A DNA stretch of 64,000 nt from Aquilonibacter sp963703325 (GTDB lineage: Bacteria; Vulcanimicrobiota; Vulcanimicrobiia; Vulcanimicrobiales; Vulcanimicrobiaceae). Below the pieces are notes generated by a model. That model did not search any database. It saw nothing but the letters and a program-made list of their open reading frames with translations, and was not told the DNA's origin. The translations under genes were made by a program, and so were the position numbers. The stretch spans positions 2,356,001 to 2,420,000 of the forward strand of contig OY969805.1 in assembly GCA_963703325.1 (NCBI GenBank), written 5' to 3'. This document shows positions 35,096 through 42,607 of the stretch, in pieces. Numbering within the stretch: the stretch's first letter is position 1; every line of letters starts with the position of its first letter.

Positions 35096-35980
35096 CTACG
35101 CGATTCGTTGGGCGAGCTGGCGCAGTTCGTCGGCGGTAAAAACGTAGCGTTTCTTGCAGAACTCGCACGAGGCTTCCGATTCGGAGCGTTCGTCCGCGAG
35201 TGAGCGCAGTTCGTCGGCCCCCATACTGAGCAGTGCGGCCTCGACCTTCTCGCGCGTGCACGTGCACGAAAACCGAATCTCCAGCGTGCGATGCGCGCGC
35301 AGCTCGATCGGACCGGCAAGCGCCTGCAAGAGCGCATGCGCGTCGGCCCCTTCATCGATGAGTTTGGTCACCGGCGGCATCGCGAGCGCGCGCTCTTCCA
35401 AGGCAGCAATCGCGCGTTCGTCGGCTCCAGGGAGCACTTGCGCGAGGACGCCGCCCGCCGCGCGCACACCGCTCGGATTAGCCAGCACACCCAGCGCGAC
35501 GACGCTTGGAATCTGTTCGGAGTTGATCAGATACGATGCGATGTCTTCGGCAACTTCGCCGGAGTAGAACGGGACGACGCCGACATAGGGCTGGCCCACG
35601 TCGTGGGATTTCGTCACTTGCAGCGATCCCGCGCCGATCACGCCGGCGACATCGAATTTGCCCTTTGCATTGAGCGGAAGATCCGCGTGCGGATTGGCGG
35701 CATAGCCGCGTGCACCAAGCACATCCGGCTCGATCAGCCAGGCGTCAGCGGCGATCGAACCCACCGGGCCATCACCGGACATCTGCAGCGTGATCCGTTC
35801 GCTGCCCTTGAGCGCGACGCCGAGCAGCGCCGCGCCGGTCGTCAGCCGGCCGACGGCCGCCGTAACGAGCGGCGAGAGATCGTGACGGCTGCGAATCTCG
35901 GCAACGAGGTCGGTGGTGATGGCGGCGGCGATGGCGATACCGGCCTGCGGAGCCGACGCGCTGACGATAAGATCGGGCAT
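35096..35980 (-). CDS. hslO: Redox-regulated chaperone Hsp33
   Basis: A 294-residue protein with the N-terminal Hsp33 core (GRLTTGAALLGVALKGSERI, LQMSGDGPVGSIAADAW, then YFS-type GVVPFYSGEVAEDIASYL) and the C-terminal redox zinc centre. The four ligands are CTC (FSCTCTRE) and CEFC (ASCEFCKKRY). Oxidative stress releases zinc and unfolds the linker to activate holdase function. It is the only minus-strand gene in this block and diverges from aroQ by 55 bases. Confidence 0.95.
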   Translation of the reverse strand: MPDLIVSASAPQAGIAIAAAITTDLVAEIRSRHDLSPLVTAAVGRLTTGAALLGVALKGSERITLQMSGDGPVGSIAADAWLIEPDVLGARGYAANPHADLPLNAKGKFDVAGVIGAGSLQVTKSHDVGQPYVGVVPFYSGEVAEDIASYLINSEQIPSVVALGVLANPSGVRAAGGVLAQVLPGADERAIAALEERALAMPPVTKLIDEGADAHALLQALAGPIELRAHRTLEIRFSCTCTREKVEAALLSMGADELRSLADERSESEASCEFCKKRYVFTADELRQLAQRIA

Positions 35981-36035
35981 GATCCAGCGTCCTCGGCCGA
36001 AGGCGCGGGCTTTTCCTTCTGAGAACTACCGCACC

Positions 36036-36470
36036 ATGCGCGTTCTCGTCATACACGGGCCGAATCTCAATGTACTCGGCGAACGTCAGCCCGAAATCTA
36101 CGGCAGCTTGACCTTGGCCGAGCTCAACGAGCTCATCGCCGCTGCGGCGCGCGACCTCGGCGTGAGCGTGGATTGCGTGCAGCACAACGGCGAGGGTGAG
36201 ATCATCAACGCCATTCACGATGCTCGCAGCAGCTACGACGGTGTCGTGATCAATCCGGGCGCGTTCTCGCACTACTCGTATGCTATTGCCGATGCGATTT
36301 CGTCGGTGCAGATTCCGATCGTCGAAGTGCACTTGTCGAATATTGCCGGGCGCGAAGCGCACCGGCGCATCAGCGTCACCGCCGCGTCGTGCATCGGAAG
36401 CGTCTCGGGGTTTGGGCCGCTTTCCTACGTGCTGGCGCTGCGCGCGCTCGCGCAAAAGGCCGAAAATTAA
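36036..36470 (+). CDS. aroQ: 3-dehydroquinate dehydratase, type II
   Basis: A 144-residue shikimate-pathway enzyme (step 3). Type II signatures: IHGPNLNVLGERQPEIYGS (catalytic Arg/Tyr loop), QHNGEGEIINAIHDA, INPGAFSHYSYAIADAI (catalytic His) and EVHLSNIAGREAHRRIS. Start ATG 36036 matches the family N-terminus; the longer frame upstream overlaps hslO and is rejected. Confidence 0.96.
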   Translation: MRVLVIHGPNLNVLGERQPEIYGSLTLAELNELIAAAARDLGVSVDCVQHNGEGEIINAIHDARSSYDGVVINPGAFSHYSYAIADAISSVQIPIVEVHLSNIAGREAHRRISVTAASCIGSVSGFGPLSYVLALRALAQKAEN

Positions 36471-36523
36471 AGGACCGGGGGCGGCCCCTTCGTATAACCC
36501 CTCCCTGGAAGGAGACAGCGAGT

Positions 36524-36856
36524 TTGACTAAAGCCGATGTGATTGATGCCGTGGCCGGCGAAGTCGGAATTTCGAAACGCCAGGCCGGTGAAGTCGTCGA
36601 CTTGATTCTCGAAGAGATCAAGACGGCACTGCAGAAGGGCGACCGCGTTGCGTTGACGCCGTTCGGCAGCTTTGTCGTTCGTAGCCGCAAGGCGCGCGAA
36701 GGACGCAATCCCAAAACGGGTGAGAAGATCAAGATCGCCGCACGCAAAGTTCCTGCGTTCGTTGCGGGTAAGTCGCTCAAAGATGCCGTCGGCGGCGGAC
36801 GCTCGAGCAGCGCAAAGAAATCCACCACCAAAAAGAAAAGCGCAAAGCGCAAGTAA
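36524..36856 (+). CDS. hup: HU-family DNA-binding protein with basic tail
   Basis: A 110-residue nucleoid protein. MTKADVIDAVAGEVGISKRQ and FGSFVVRSRKAREGRNPKTG are the HU core and DNA-binding arm. The last 20 residues (SSSAKKSTTKKKSAKRK) form an unstructured Lys-rich tail like those of actinobacterial HU/Hlp. It starts at TTG 36524 with AAGGAG ten bases upstream. It is separated from aroQ by 53 bases, where a short GC-rich hairpin (GGGGGCGGCCCC) lies. Confidence 0.93.
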   Translation: MTKADVIDAVAGEVGISKRQAGEVVDLILEEIKTALQKGDRVALTPFGSFVVRSRKAREGRNPKTGEKIKIAARKVPAFVAGKSLKDAVGGGRSSSAKKSTTKKKSAKRK

Positions 36857-36895
36857 GTGACCCTGCCGGATGAACGCGGGTTCGTCCGGCTGCAT

Positions 36896-36970
36896 CGGGC
36901 TGTGGCGCAGCTTGGTTAGCGCGCCTGACTGGGGGTCAGGAGGTCGCAAGTTCGAATCTTGTCAGCCCGA
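36896..36970 (+). tRNA. tRNA-Pro (anticodon GGG)
   Basis: A 75-base cloverleaf. The acceptor arm is CGGGCTG paired with CAGCCCG (36963-36969), discriminator A. The D arm contains GGTTAGC. The anticodon stem CCTGA/TCAGG holds loop CTGGGGG, giving anticodon GGG (reads CCC/CCU). The T loop is TTCGAAT. CCA is not encoded. A long hairpin terminator follows at once. Confidence 0.95.
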
Positions 36971-36974
36971 GGGT

Positions 36975-37027
36975 CTTACGAAAAAGATACGTGCTCTGCT
37001 TCGCAGGGCACGTATCTTTTTCGTAAG
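36975..37027. terminator. Long hairpin after tRNA-Pro
   Basis: Two 25-base arms (36975-36999 and 37003-37027) with a TTC loop differ from perfect complementarity by a single G-T pair. The A-tract/T-tract (AAAAAG and CTTTTT) lies inside the stem, so it works in both directions. It is unusually long for a tRNA terminator and could also be a mobile or att-related palindrome. Confidence 0.8.
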
Positions 37028-37062
37028 ACAGGGGAAACGTTGGAACCTGCACGATGCCTTCC

Positions 37063-37100
37063 TTGTCATCCCGAGCGTAGCGAAGCGTAGTCGAGGGACG
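37063..37100. repeat. TCATCCCGAGCG-type dispersed repeat
   Basis: TTGTCATCCCGAGCGTAGCG followed by AAGCGTAGTCGAGGGACG belongs to the widely scattered TCATCC(T/C)GAGCGTAGCGAAG...TCGAGGGA repeat that I know from many environmental bacterial genomes. It lies in the non-coding gap between the tRNA hairpin and the inserted reading frame. Only one copy is in this window. Confidence 0.6.
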
Positions 37101-37129
37101 CACAACGACACGTATCGCGGGCGGCGCGT

Positions 37130-37147
37130 CCATTCGAATCCGGTCAA
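37130..37147 (+). repeat. tRNA 3'-end-like direct repeat, copy A
   Basis: CCATTCGAATCCGGTCAA resembles the T-arm/3' side of the preceding tRNA-Pro (AAGTTCGAATCTTGTCAG at 36948-36965) and matches a second copy at 37594-37611 in 16 of 18 bases. The pair flanks the atypical part of the next reading frame, as expected for degenerate att sites. Confidence 0.45.
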
Positions 37148-37164
37148 TCTCGCACCTTTCGGAT

Positions 37165-38097
37165 TTGAAGCGCCGCCTATTGTCTCTAGGTGGATGGGCG
37201 GTGGTATTGCGAGAAGAACCCGATCTTGAAAAGATTCTTTCACGCTCTGTCCTTCTTGGCGGCGACGATGTTCGCTTTGAAGAGGCCGACGAGAGCCAAT
37301 GTCACGTCAACGCCGCAATGTTACACCTCACGCGCCCCGCAGAGCGCAGAATAATGACAGGCTATGCCCTGAGCGCCGACGGAATGTGGCGTCAACACTC
37401 TTGGATTTACGAAGGCTCCAGTGATGTAATAGTTGAGACGACGGAACGGAGAGTGGGCTACTACGGCGCGGTTCTCGATGACGTAGAATCCCTAACGTTC
37501 TGGATGGCAAATGTTCCCTACAGCGCGGACGCAGAGGCGTTGGTAAGCAATCACCCGGCATTTCCGGCATGGTCGCGTAGTCGCGCGTCGCGCCCATTCG
37601 AATCTGGTCAGGAGTATAGTAACGCTATGGACACGGCCGAGGCGCAAGAACGCAACGCGTACGACCTCCGCAACACCGGCGATATTGAGGGCGCCCTGGG
37701 CGCATACCAGCGTGCCGCCGAGGCGTTCGAAGGGGAAGGCGATACATTAGGTGAGGCCCATGCGGTTCGACACGTCGGAGATATCCTACGTGGGCTTGCG
37801 CGTTACCGCGAGGCCGATCGTCATTACGAGCGTGCGCTTGCGCTCTACAACGCGCGGGAGGATCGTCTCGATCTCGATCTAGCAAACGCCCTTCGCGGCT
37901 ATGCGCTTTCGCTCGAAGCGCAAGGGAAGGATGCGACGCCGCTGTGGCAGCGCGCGCACGCGCTCTATCGGGCAGCCGGAGTGGAAGCGGGCGTGGCCGA
38001 GAGCCGCGCGTCAGCGCGGCCCTTAGGTTCCCGCGCTGCTGCGCCAGGTGAAGCGTCCGTCGGGTTGGCGTTCGAGAATCGACGTGATCCAATTTGA
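37165..38097 (+). CDS. Chimeric protein: unknown N-terminal domain fused to TPR-like C-terminal half
   Basis: A continuous 310-residue frame. Residues 1-135 are an unrecognised domain (ADESQCHVNAAMLHLTRPAE, then WRQHSWIYEGSSDVIVETTE). Residues 155-290 form a TPR-like helical repeat (EAQERNAYDLRNTGDIEGAL, RYREADRHYERALALYNA). The first part has lower GC and codons such as AGA and ATA, unlike neighbours. The junction holds a tRNA-3'-like repeat, and an ATG at 37627 after GGAG would start the TPR part alone. The fusion may be accidental, with two genes (from GTG 37201 and ATG 37627) brought together. Its 3' end overlaps the convergent gene by 75 bases. Confidence 0.55.
   Translation: MKRRLLSLGGWAVVLREEPDLEKILSRSVLLGGDDVRFEEADESQCHVNAAMLHLTRPAERRIMTGYALSADGMWRQHSWIYEGSSDVIVETTERRVGYYGAVLDDVESLTFWMANVPYSADAEALVSNHPAFPAWSRSRASRPFESGQEYSNAMDTAEAQERNAYDLRNTGDIEGALGAYQRAAEAFEGEGDTLGEAHAVRHVGDILRGLARYREADRHYERALALYNAREDRLDLDLANALRGYALSLEAQGKDATPLWQRAHALYRAAGVEAGVAESRASARPLGSRAAAPGEASVGLAFENRRDPI
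37594..37611 (+). repeat. tRNA 3'-end-like direct repeat, copy B
   Basis: CCATTCGAATCTGGTCAG, 464 bases after copy A, lies just before the ATG (37627) of the TPR-like half. It is closest to the tRNA-Pro T-arm in its last bases (GGTCAG versus TGTCAG). It is read through in frame as RPFESGQ. Confidence 0.45.
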
Positions 38098-38400
38098 GAC
38101 GAGATTTGGATCAGAGTAGCGCACGTCGGCCTTCACCGGGTGCGAACATCCTTGGTGGGTCACTTCACCGCGCAGGTCTTTGATCTTCTGGCCGAAGTGG
38201 CGCACCGAGGTTTCGCCGGGTGCCACGCACCACGCGCCTTGGATCTTGTAGCCGTAGCCGACGTACTCGTACGCGGTCACCCAAACCCATGAGTCGGCCG
38301 TCTTGTTCATGACTGTGATTTGGAACGCGAGCGCGCGCGCGGGAAGCGCGAAGCCGGCGATTACAAATGCGGCGATGACCGCGACAAGCATGCGCTTCAT
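38023..38400 (-). CDS. Small exported protein, paralogue A
   Basis: A 125-residue protein with signal peptide (RMLVAVIAAFVIAGFALPAR, about 3-22). The mature part is beta-rich with ITVMNKTADSWVWVTAYEYV, the shared GAWCVAPGETS motif and a second Cys (HQGCSHPV), giving a likely disulfide. It is homologous to the upstream gene. Its ATG directly abuts that gene's TAA. Function unknown; the sequence recalls small periplasmic beta-sandwich proteins. Confidence 0.65.
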   Translation of the reverse strand: MKRMLVAVIAAFVIAGFALPARALAFQITVMNKTADSWVWVTAYEYVGYGYKIQGAWCVAPGETSVRHFGQKIKDLRGEVTHQGCSHPVKADVRYSDPNLVSNWITSILERQPDGRFTWRSSAGT

Positions 38401-38763
38401 TTATCGTGCCTCCCCCATCCAGACGTAGTTCTTGTTGTTGCCTTCGAGCGTCGCATAAAAGGCCGAGGCATGGGCGGCTCCGGTCAGGCTGCGATCGAGC
38501 ATCACCGGATGGGCGCAATTCTTGACCGTGGCTTCGACGCGCAGGCGACCGATTACGTTTGAGAACGTGCGCGTGCTTGTCTCTCCGGGCGCAACGCACC
38601 ACGCGCCGTCGATGTTTCCGGCATACGCGCTGTAGGCCGTAATCCACGCCCAAGCATCGGGAGTCTTGTTGGTGACGTGAACTGCGAACGAGGCTGCCAG
38701 TACAGGTACTGCAAGCAGGAGCGAAAACGCGGCGAGAAGCGAACCGAGCGCGAATTTCTTCAT
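38401..38763 (-). CDS. Small exported protein, paralogue B
   Basis: A 120-residue protein with signal peptide (KFALGSLLAAFSLLLAVPVL) and mature sequence FAVHVTNKTPDAWAWITAY, GAWCVAPGETS and VKNCAHPV, aligning along its length to the downstream paralogue. Conservation of NKT-x-D-x-W and both Cys suggests a shared ligand or fold. It lies 58 bases after the Spy-like gene on the same strand. Confidence 0.65.
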   Translation of the reverse strand: MKKFALGSLLAAFSLLLAVPVLAASFAVHVTNKTPDAWAWITAYSAYAGNIDGAWCVAPGETSTRTFSNVIGRLRVEATVKNCAHPVMLDRSLTGAAHASAFYATLEGNNKNYVWMGEAR

Positions 38764-38821
38764 ACTCGAGCCTGTTCACGTAATGGGTGCGAGGTTCCCG
38801 TGGTCGTCCCGATTCGGTGAG

Positions 38822-39334
38822 CTATTTCGTCGGATCGACCAGCGGCAGCATCGATGCCAACTGCATGTTGACTACCAAGTCGATCTGCCGGTCGATCTGA
38901 TACCACAACGCAGCTTGCTTGGGCGAGACCACCTTTTCGAATATCGAGACATACTTCTCGCGCAGCGCGATCATCTGCTGATCGACCTGGGTCGAGCGCG
39001 CCATGAAGGCTTGGGCTTGACCGGCCGACACGTTGGGATAGCTCGCAGCGTAGTCTTTCATCAATTGCCAGCGCGCGTCGCCGATCTTGTTGAGGTCGGC
39101 TTGGTACTGATCGTAGACCGGCCAGAATTTGGTGGCTTCGTCGGCAGTGAGGTTCATGTTGGCGGCGACGATCTTCTTGCGATCGGCACGAATATTTTCG
39201 CGCAACATCTGAATGTCTTGTTCGCTCGCTGCCGTCGGCTGGGTATTCGGCATCGTAACTTGTGCGCGCGCGGGTACCGTGCACAGCGCCACAGCAAGGA
39301 AGGCCGCAGCGAGAAGGACGTGATGCTTGTTCAT
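38822..39334 (-). CDS. Spy/CpxP-like periplasmic protein
   Basis: A 170-residue protein with signal peptide (MNKHHVLLAAAFLAVALCTV) and an all-helical mature part: IQMLRENIRADRKKIVAANM, then LTADEATKFWPVYDQYQADL and VSPKQAALWYQIDRQIDLVV. The LTADEA helix and the overall pattern match the LTXXQ/Spy family of envelope-stress chaperones. It heads a run of small exported proteins, hinting at an envelope-stress or surface locus. Confidence 0.65.
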   Translation of the reverse strand: MNKHHVLLAAAFLAVALCTVPARAQVTMPNTQPTAASEQDIQMLRENIRADRKKIVAANMNLTADEATKFWPVYDQYQADLNKIGDARWQLMKDYAASYPNVSAGQAQAFMARSTQVDQQMIALREKYVSIFEKVVSPKQAALWYQIDRQIDLVVNMQLASMLPLVDPTK

Positions 39335-39384
39335 AGGCCCATCCTACCGTTCGGGGCCGCCTGGGCGATATCCGGATATGGAAC

Positions 39385-39412
39385 CTCGGCGCCGCGTAAG
39401 CGCGGCGCCGAG
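39385..39412. terminator. GC-rich hairpin between exported-protein genes
   Basis: CTCGGCGCCGCG (39385-39396) and CGCGGCGCCGAG (39401-39412) form a perfect 12-bp stem with a 4-base loop. There is no T-run. It lies 23 bases past the 39435-39779 stop on the minus strand and could end or protect that transcript. Confidence 0.45.
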
Positions 39413-39434
39413 CGTAGCAGTGCGAGCGAAGCGA

Positions 39435-39779
39435 TTACGGCGAGCTAATGCGTTGGTTGGCGTTGTTCATGATGTAGATCTTGTCGGCGTGGCGCATGCC
39501 CAGGGCCTTCTGATCGTAGATGATGCCGACGTATTGACCGTTATGAAGATCCTTCATCTGGTACGTGGTCTTGCCGTCGCCCGAGAAAACCTGGTCGAAT
39601 TTCGGCAGGATCTCAAAGCTCAGCGTCTGCCCGGTACGCGGGTCATGTACCTTGATATTATTGGTCGAAACGTGCACGGCGAGACCGTAGAACGTGCTCG
39701 CTGCCCAGGCCGCGTTCGGAACAAGGGTCAGCGAAAGGAGCGCAAGAGCGGCGAAGCCGCGCAAAAGAACGTGTCGCAT
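39435..39779 (-). CDS. Small exported protein of unknown function
   Basis: A 114-residue protein: signal peptide (LLRGFAALALLSLTLVPNAA), then a beta-rich domain STFYGLAVHVSTNNIKVHDP, FEILPKFDQVFSGDGKTTYQ and GQYVGIIYDQKALGM. The pattern resembles small periplasmic OB-like domains, but no family was recognised. It diverges from the RNase H gene by 38 bases. Confidence 0.6.
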   Translation of the reverse strand: MRHVLLRGFAALALLSLTLVPNAAWAASTFYGLAVHVSTNNIKVHDPRTGQTLSFEILPKFDQVFSGDGKTTYQMKDLHNGQYVGIIYDQKALGMRHADKIYIMNNANQRISSP

Positions 39780-39817
39780 GGCTGGATTATACCAACGCCG
39801 AACAGACTCGAAACGAC

Positions 39818-40261
39818 ATGGTAACGCTCTTTGACGCGCTTCCCACCGACGCGACCCTTTTTGCCGATGGCGGCTCCCGCGGCAACCCCGGCCCCGCGGC
39901 CAGCGGGGCAGTTCTGGTGGGCGCCGACGGCGTCGTGCTCGACGAGGTCGGACGCTTTTTGGGGACGGCCACCAACAACGTCGCCGAGTGGACGGCGCTG
40001 TGCATCGGCCTCGAACGTGCCGCCGATCGTGGCATTCGGCGGCTTGCCGTGCGGCTGGACTCGGAACTCGTCGTCAAACAGATGCGCGGCGAATACCGCG
40101 TGAAGCATGCCGACCTGCAGCCGCTGCACCGCCAAGCCCAAGCGCTGGTGCGACGCTTCGAACACGTCGATATCAAACACGTTCCGCGCAAGCAAAACAA
40201 GCTCGCCGACCGCCTCGTGAACGACGTGCTCGACCAGGAAGCCGCGCCGGCAGATACGTAA
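39818..40261 (+). CDS. rnhA: Ribonuclease HI-like protein
   Basis: A 147-residue RNase H fold with the DEDD set visible: Asp in FADGGSRGNPGPAASG, Glu in NNVAEWTALCIGL, Asp in RLDSELVVKQMRGEY and a final Asp in NKLADRLVNDVL. This belongs to the compact bacterial/archaeal RNase HI type without an N-terminal RNA-DNA-hybrid domain. It removes RNA from RNA-DNA hybrids. The next gene starts 11 bases later. Confidence 0.9.
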   Translation: MVTLFDALPTDATLFADGGSRGNPGPAASGAVLVGADGVVLDEVGRFLGTATNNVAEWTALCIGLERAADRGIRRLAVRLDSELVVKQMRGEYRVKHADLQPLHRQAQALVRRFEHVDIKHVPRKQNKLADRLVNDVLDQEAAPADT

Positions 40262-40272
40262 AGACGCCCGTC

Positions 40273-40938
40273 ATGTTCCGCCGCACCACCGTTGTCCCGT
40301 GGGCCATCTTCATTTTCGTCGCCGTCATGACGGTCGTCGGTATCCGCCTGTATGCGGGGCATCCGGAGTTCACCAGCCTCAATGCCGTCGAGAAGGTGAA
40401 GAATCAGCCCAGCGCCCTCTACGCCCGGCTGCTGATCCACTACGACAAGCCGCCGATCTTCGAAGAAGAGTACGACATGCAGGACGTCAACGGCGAGTCG
40501 ACGTTCTCGTATCGCATTCGCTCGTATAACGGGAAGCAGATCACGATTCGCCTGCCGCGGGCCGCCGCGATCACCGACGTAAGTTTTTTCTTCGGCAAGC
40601 TCGTGCAAGACGGCGTCTGGGATCTCATGGACAAGCCGCCGCGCGGGAACACCAACGTGCACTACACGGTCTACGTGAAGCAAGTGGCGGACTTCAAGCA
40701 AGGCGATCGCACGATCGTGTTCACCGATCCGCACTATTGGGCGACCACGGCCGGTCGTCAATACTCGATCGATTTGCGTAAGACTAATCCCAACGATCTG
40801 CTCAAGCTCTCGAGCACGCAGCTCGCCGATCCGCACTACCAACAAATCGTCAACGACTTTCTCGCCTTTGGACCGCCCACGTTTCGCGCGAAGGTCGCGC
40901 AAGTGCGCGCGTCTGTGCTGACGGGGACGGCGAAGTAA
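40273..40938 (+). CDS. Membrane-anchored protein of unknown function
   Basis: A 221-residue protein with one N-terminal membrane segment (VVPWAIFIFVAVMTVVGIRL, 7-26) and a soluble extracytoplasmic domain with many aromatic and charged residues (IHYDKPPIFEEEYDMQDVNG, DPHYWATTAGRQYSIDLRK). I do not recognise it. Its stop overlaps the polysaccharide deacetylase start by one base (TAATG), so the two likely work together at the envelope. Confidence 0.6.
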   Translation: MFRRTTVVPWAIFIFVAVMTVVGIRLYAGHPEFTSLNAVEKVKNQPSALYARLLIHYDKPPIFEEEYDMQDVNGESTFSYRIRSYNGKQITIRLPRAAAITDVSFFFGKLVQDGVWDLMDKPPRGNTNVHYTVYVKQVADFKQGDRTIVFTDPHYWATTAGRQYSIDLRKTNPNDLLKLSSTQLADPHYQQIVNDFLAFGPPTFRAKVAQVRASVLTGTAK

Positions 40939-41732
40939 TGGTTGCGAGGCGCGTTGCGCTCCAAACCCTGCTGACGTGCGCGCTGCTCGCGTTGACGGGC
41001 TTTTGGCTCTACGAGATTTCCGAGAACCCGACCAATCAGCTTTTCGGTTCGACCTTCGTGAGTGGGCCGGCCGATCAGCGCGTCGTTGCGCTAACCTTTG
41101 ACGACGGTCCGAACCCGCCGTACACCGCCGCCATTCTCGACGTGCTCGAGCGCGAACACGTTCATGCCACGTTTTTCGTTGTCGGACGCGCGGTTGCGGC
41201 GTATCCCTCGATCGTTCGTCGAGAAGTGCGTGACGGCGATGCAATCGGCAATCACAGTTGGTCGCACACGCATTTGATCCTGATGAGTCCCGCGGCGCTG
41301 AGCAGCTCACTGGCGCGAACCGACGCCGCCATCTATCGCGCTACCGGCGTGCGCTCGCGAATCATGCGGCCGCCATTTGGCGCGCGCGACTGGCTCGTGC
41401 TTGCGCAAGTGCGCCGGCTCGGCTACACGCCGGTCATGTGGTCGGTGCCGTTGGCCAACGATTGGGAAGAACCGCCGCCGCAAACCATTGCCGACCGCAT
41501 CGTGCCCTACGTCCACGACGGCGCGATCATCGTGCTGCACGACGGCAATCGCGGCATCGTGTGCGCGAACGGGCGCCTGCCCGCCAAAACCTGCGATCGG
41601 CATAGCGAGATCGACGCGACGCAGCTGATCATCGAGCGCTTGCGACGTGAAGGCTACCGCTTCGTAACCGTTCCCGAACTGCTGGCGCTCAAAGGGAATG
41701 CTACGCGTACACCTGCCCCCGGAAGCGAATGA
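40938..41732 (+). CDS. Polysaccharide deacetylase (NodB domain)
   Basis: A 264-residue protein: N-terminal membrane anchor (LLTCALLALTGFWLYEI) and a carbohydrate esterase 4 domain with TFDDGPNPPYT (catalytic Asp and metal Asp), NHSWSHTHL (metal His pair), MRPPFGARDW and IIVLHDGN. It deacetylates GlcNAc residues of peptidoglycan or an exopolysaccharide. The C-terminal 30 residues overlap the convergent DUF3465 gene. Confidence 0.9.
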   Translation: MVARRVALQTLLTCALLALTGFWLYEISENPTNQLFGSTFVSGPADQRVVALTFDDGPNPPYTAAILDVLEREHVHATFFVVGRAVAAYPSIVRREVRDGDAIGNHSWSHTHLILMSPAALSSSLARTDAAIYRATGVRSRIMRPPFGARDWLVLAQVRRLGYTPVMWSVPLANDWEEPPPQTIADRIVPYVHDGAIIVLHDGNRGIVCANGRLPAKTCDRHSEIDATQLIIERLRREGYRFVTVPELLALKGNATRTPAPGSE

Positions 41733-41994
41733 AGCCGTCCGGATGCCGATGTGCGGGATCGTGGTGCGTCCAATGCACGATCGGCGCGGATGCTCCCGGA
41801 TCGCGAACCATCTCGCCGCACACCTCGATCTGATCGCCCGGGCTCACCGGTACACGCGGCGCAATGTCGACGTTATCGATGACGTCGATCGGGCCGGTCG
41901 CCGTCTGCGCCCGGAACTCCTCATGCTCGGCGTGCGTGTGGGTTCCCATGAAGTACGAGGGGCGGCTCGTGACCGTCGCCATCAAATCAACCAT
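41701..41994 (-). CDS. DUF3465 family protein
   Basis: A 97-residue protein with the family pattern DVIDNVDIAPRVPVSPGDQI, VHWTHHDPAHRHPDGFIRF and a final RGQVYA. This OB-like small domain family has no proven function. An AGGAGGGA ribosome site lies seven bases before ATG 41994. Two His-rich motifs (GTHTHAEHEE and HWTHHDPAHRH) suggest a metal site. Confidence 0.8.
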   Translation of the reverse strand: MVDLMATVTSRPSYFMGTHTHAEHEEFRAQTATGPIDVIDNVDIAPRVPVSPGDQIEVCGEMVRDPGASAPIVHWTHHDPAHRHPDGFIRFRGQVYA

Positions 41995-42038
41995 CGGGAT
42001 CTCCCTCCTCTACGCATGGATCACGCGCGCGAGGGAAA

Positions 42039-42602
42039 ATGTCTAGGGCTATGCGCACACTTTTAACCGAGCGGCTGCGGCTGGTCCCGGTGACGCCGCA
42101 CAACGCGGCGGTCCTGTGGCAGATGCTCCGCCAGCCGGGGCTGCGCGAGTTTCAAGATTTGCCCGAGGTCGATCTGGTGCAGTTTAGACGCATGGTTGTC
42201 TCGCGGCCGCAACGGCTCGAGCCCGGCGCGTGGGGCCGCTTCGAGTGGCTTATCGGTTTTGAAGGCATCAGCGAGCCGGTCGGCTGGGCGTCATTGCGCG
42301 TGGGCGAACGCGTCAGCTCGTCGGCGGAAATCGGGTATAGCATCGTGCAGTCGTATCGCGGGCGCGGCATCGCAACCGAAGCAGTGTGCGCGCTCGCTGC
42401 GGAAGCGTTCTCGCGTCTGCATTTGCGCAAGCTGCGCGCGTATTGCGTGCCCGAAAATGCCGCATCGCGTACCGTGCTCGCTCGTGCGGGCTTCGAAGAA
42501 GACGGCGTGCTTCCGCACGGTGCCACCGTCGGCGGTCACCCGGTCGACGTGCTGGGCTACGTGCTAAACCGGGAAGCGTGGGAACTACGCCGTCCGGCGT
42601 GA
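42039..42602 (+). CDS. GNAT N-acetyltransferase (RimJ/RimL type)
   Basis: A 187-residue acetyl-CoA-dependent transferase: LLTERLRLVPVTPHNAAVLW start, SSAEIGYSIVQSYRGRGIAT (acetyl-CoA pyrophosphate loop, R-G-R-G-I-A) and LRAYCVPENAASRTVLARAG. The motif set is that of the RimJ/RimL group, which acetylates protein N-termini or small molecules; the substrate is unknown. ATG 42051 is an alternative start. Confidence 0.85.
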   Translation: MSRAMRTLLTERLRLVPVTPHNAAVLWQMLRQPGLREFQDLPEVDLVQFRRMVVSRPQRLEPGAWGRFEWLIGFEGISEPVGWASLRVGERVSSSAEIGYSIVQSYRGRGIATEAVCALAAEAFSRLHLRKLRAYCVPENAASRTVLARAGFEEDGVLPHGATVGGHPVDVLGYVLNREAWELRRPA

Positions 42603-42607
42603 CGTGC

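Noticed and set aside
36896..38097. Intact prophage or integrative element at tRNA-Pro
   Set aside because: No integrase, excisionase or phage gene is present; only degenerate repeats and one atypical frame, so at most a remnant.
39787..41310. 507-codon minus-strand frame
   Set aside because: Antisense to RNase H, the membrane-anchored gene and the deacetylase, all of which have recognisable motifs or coupled starts.
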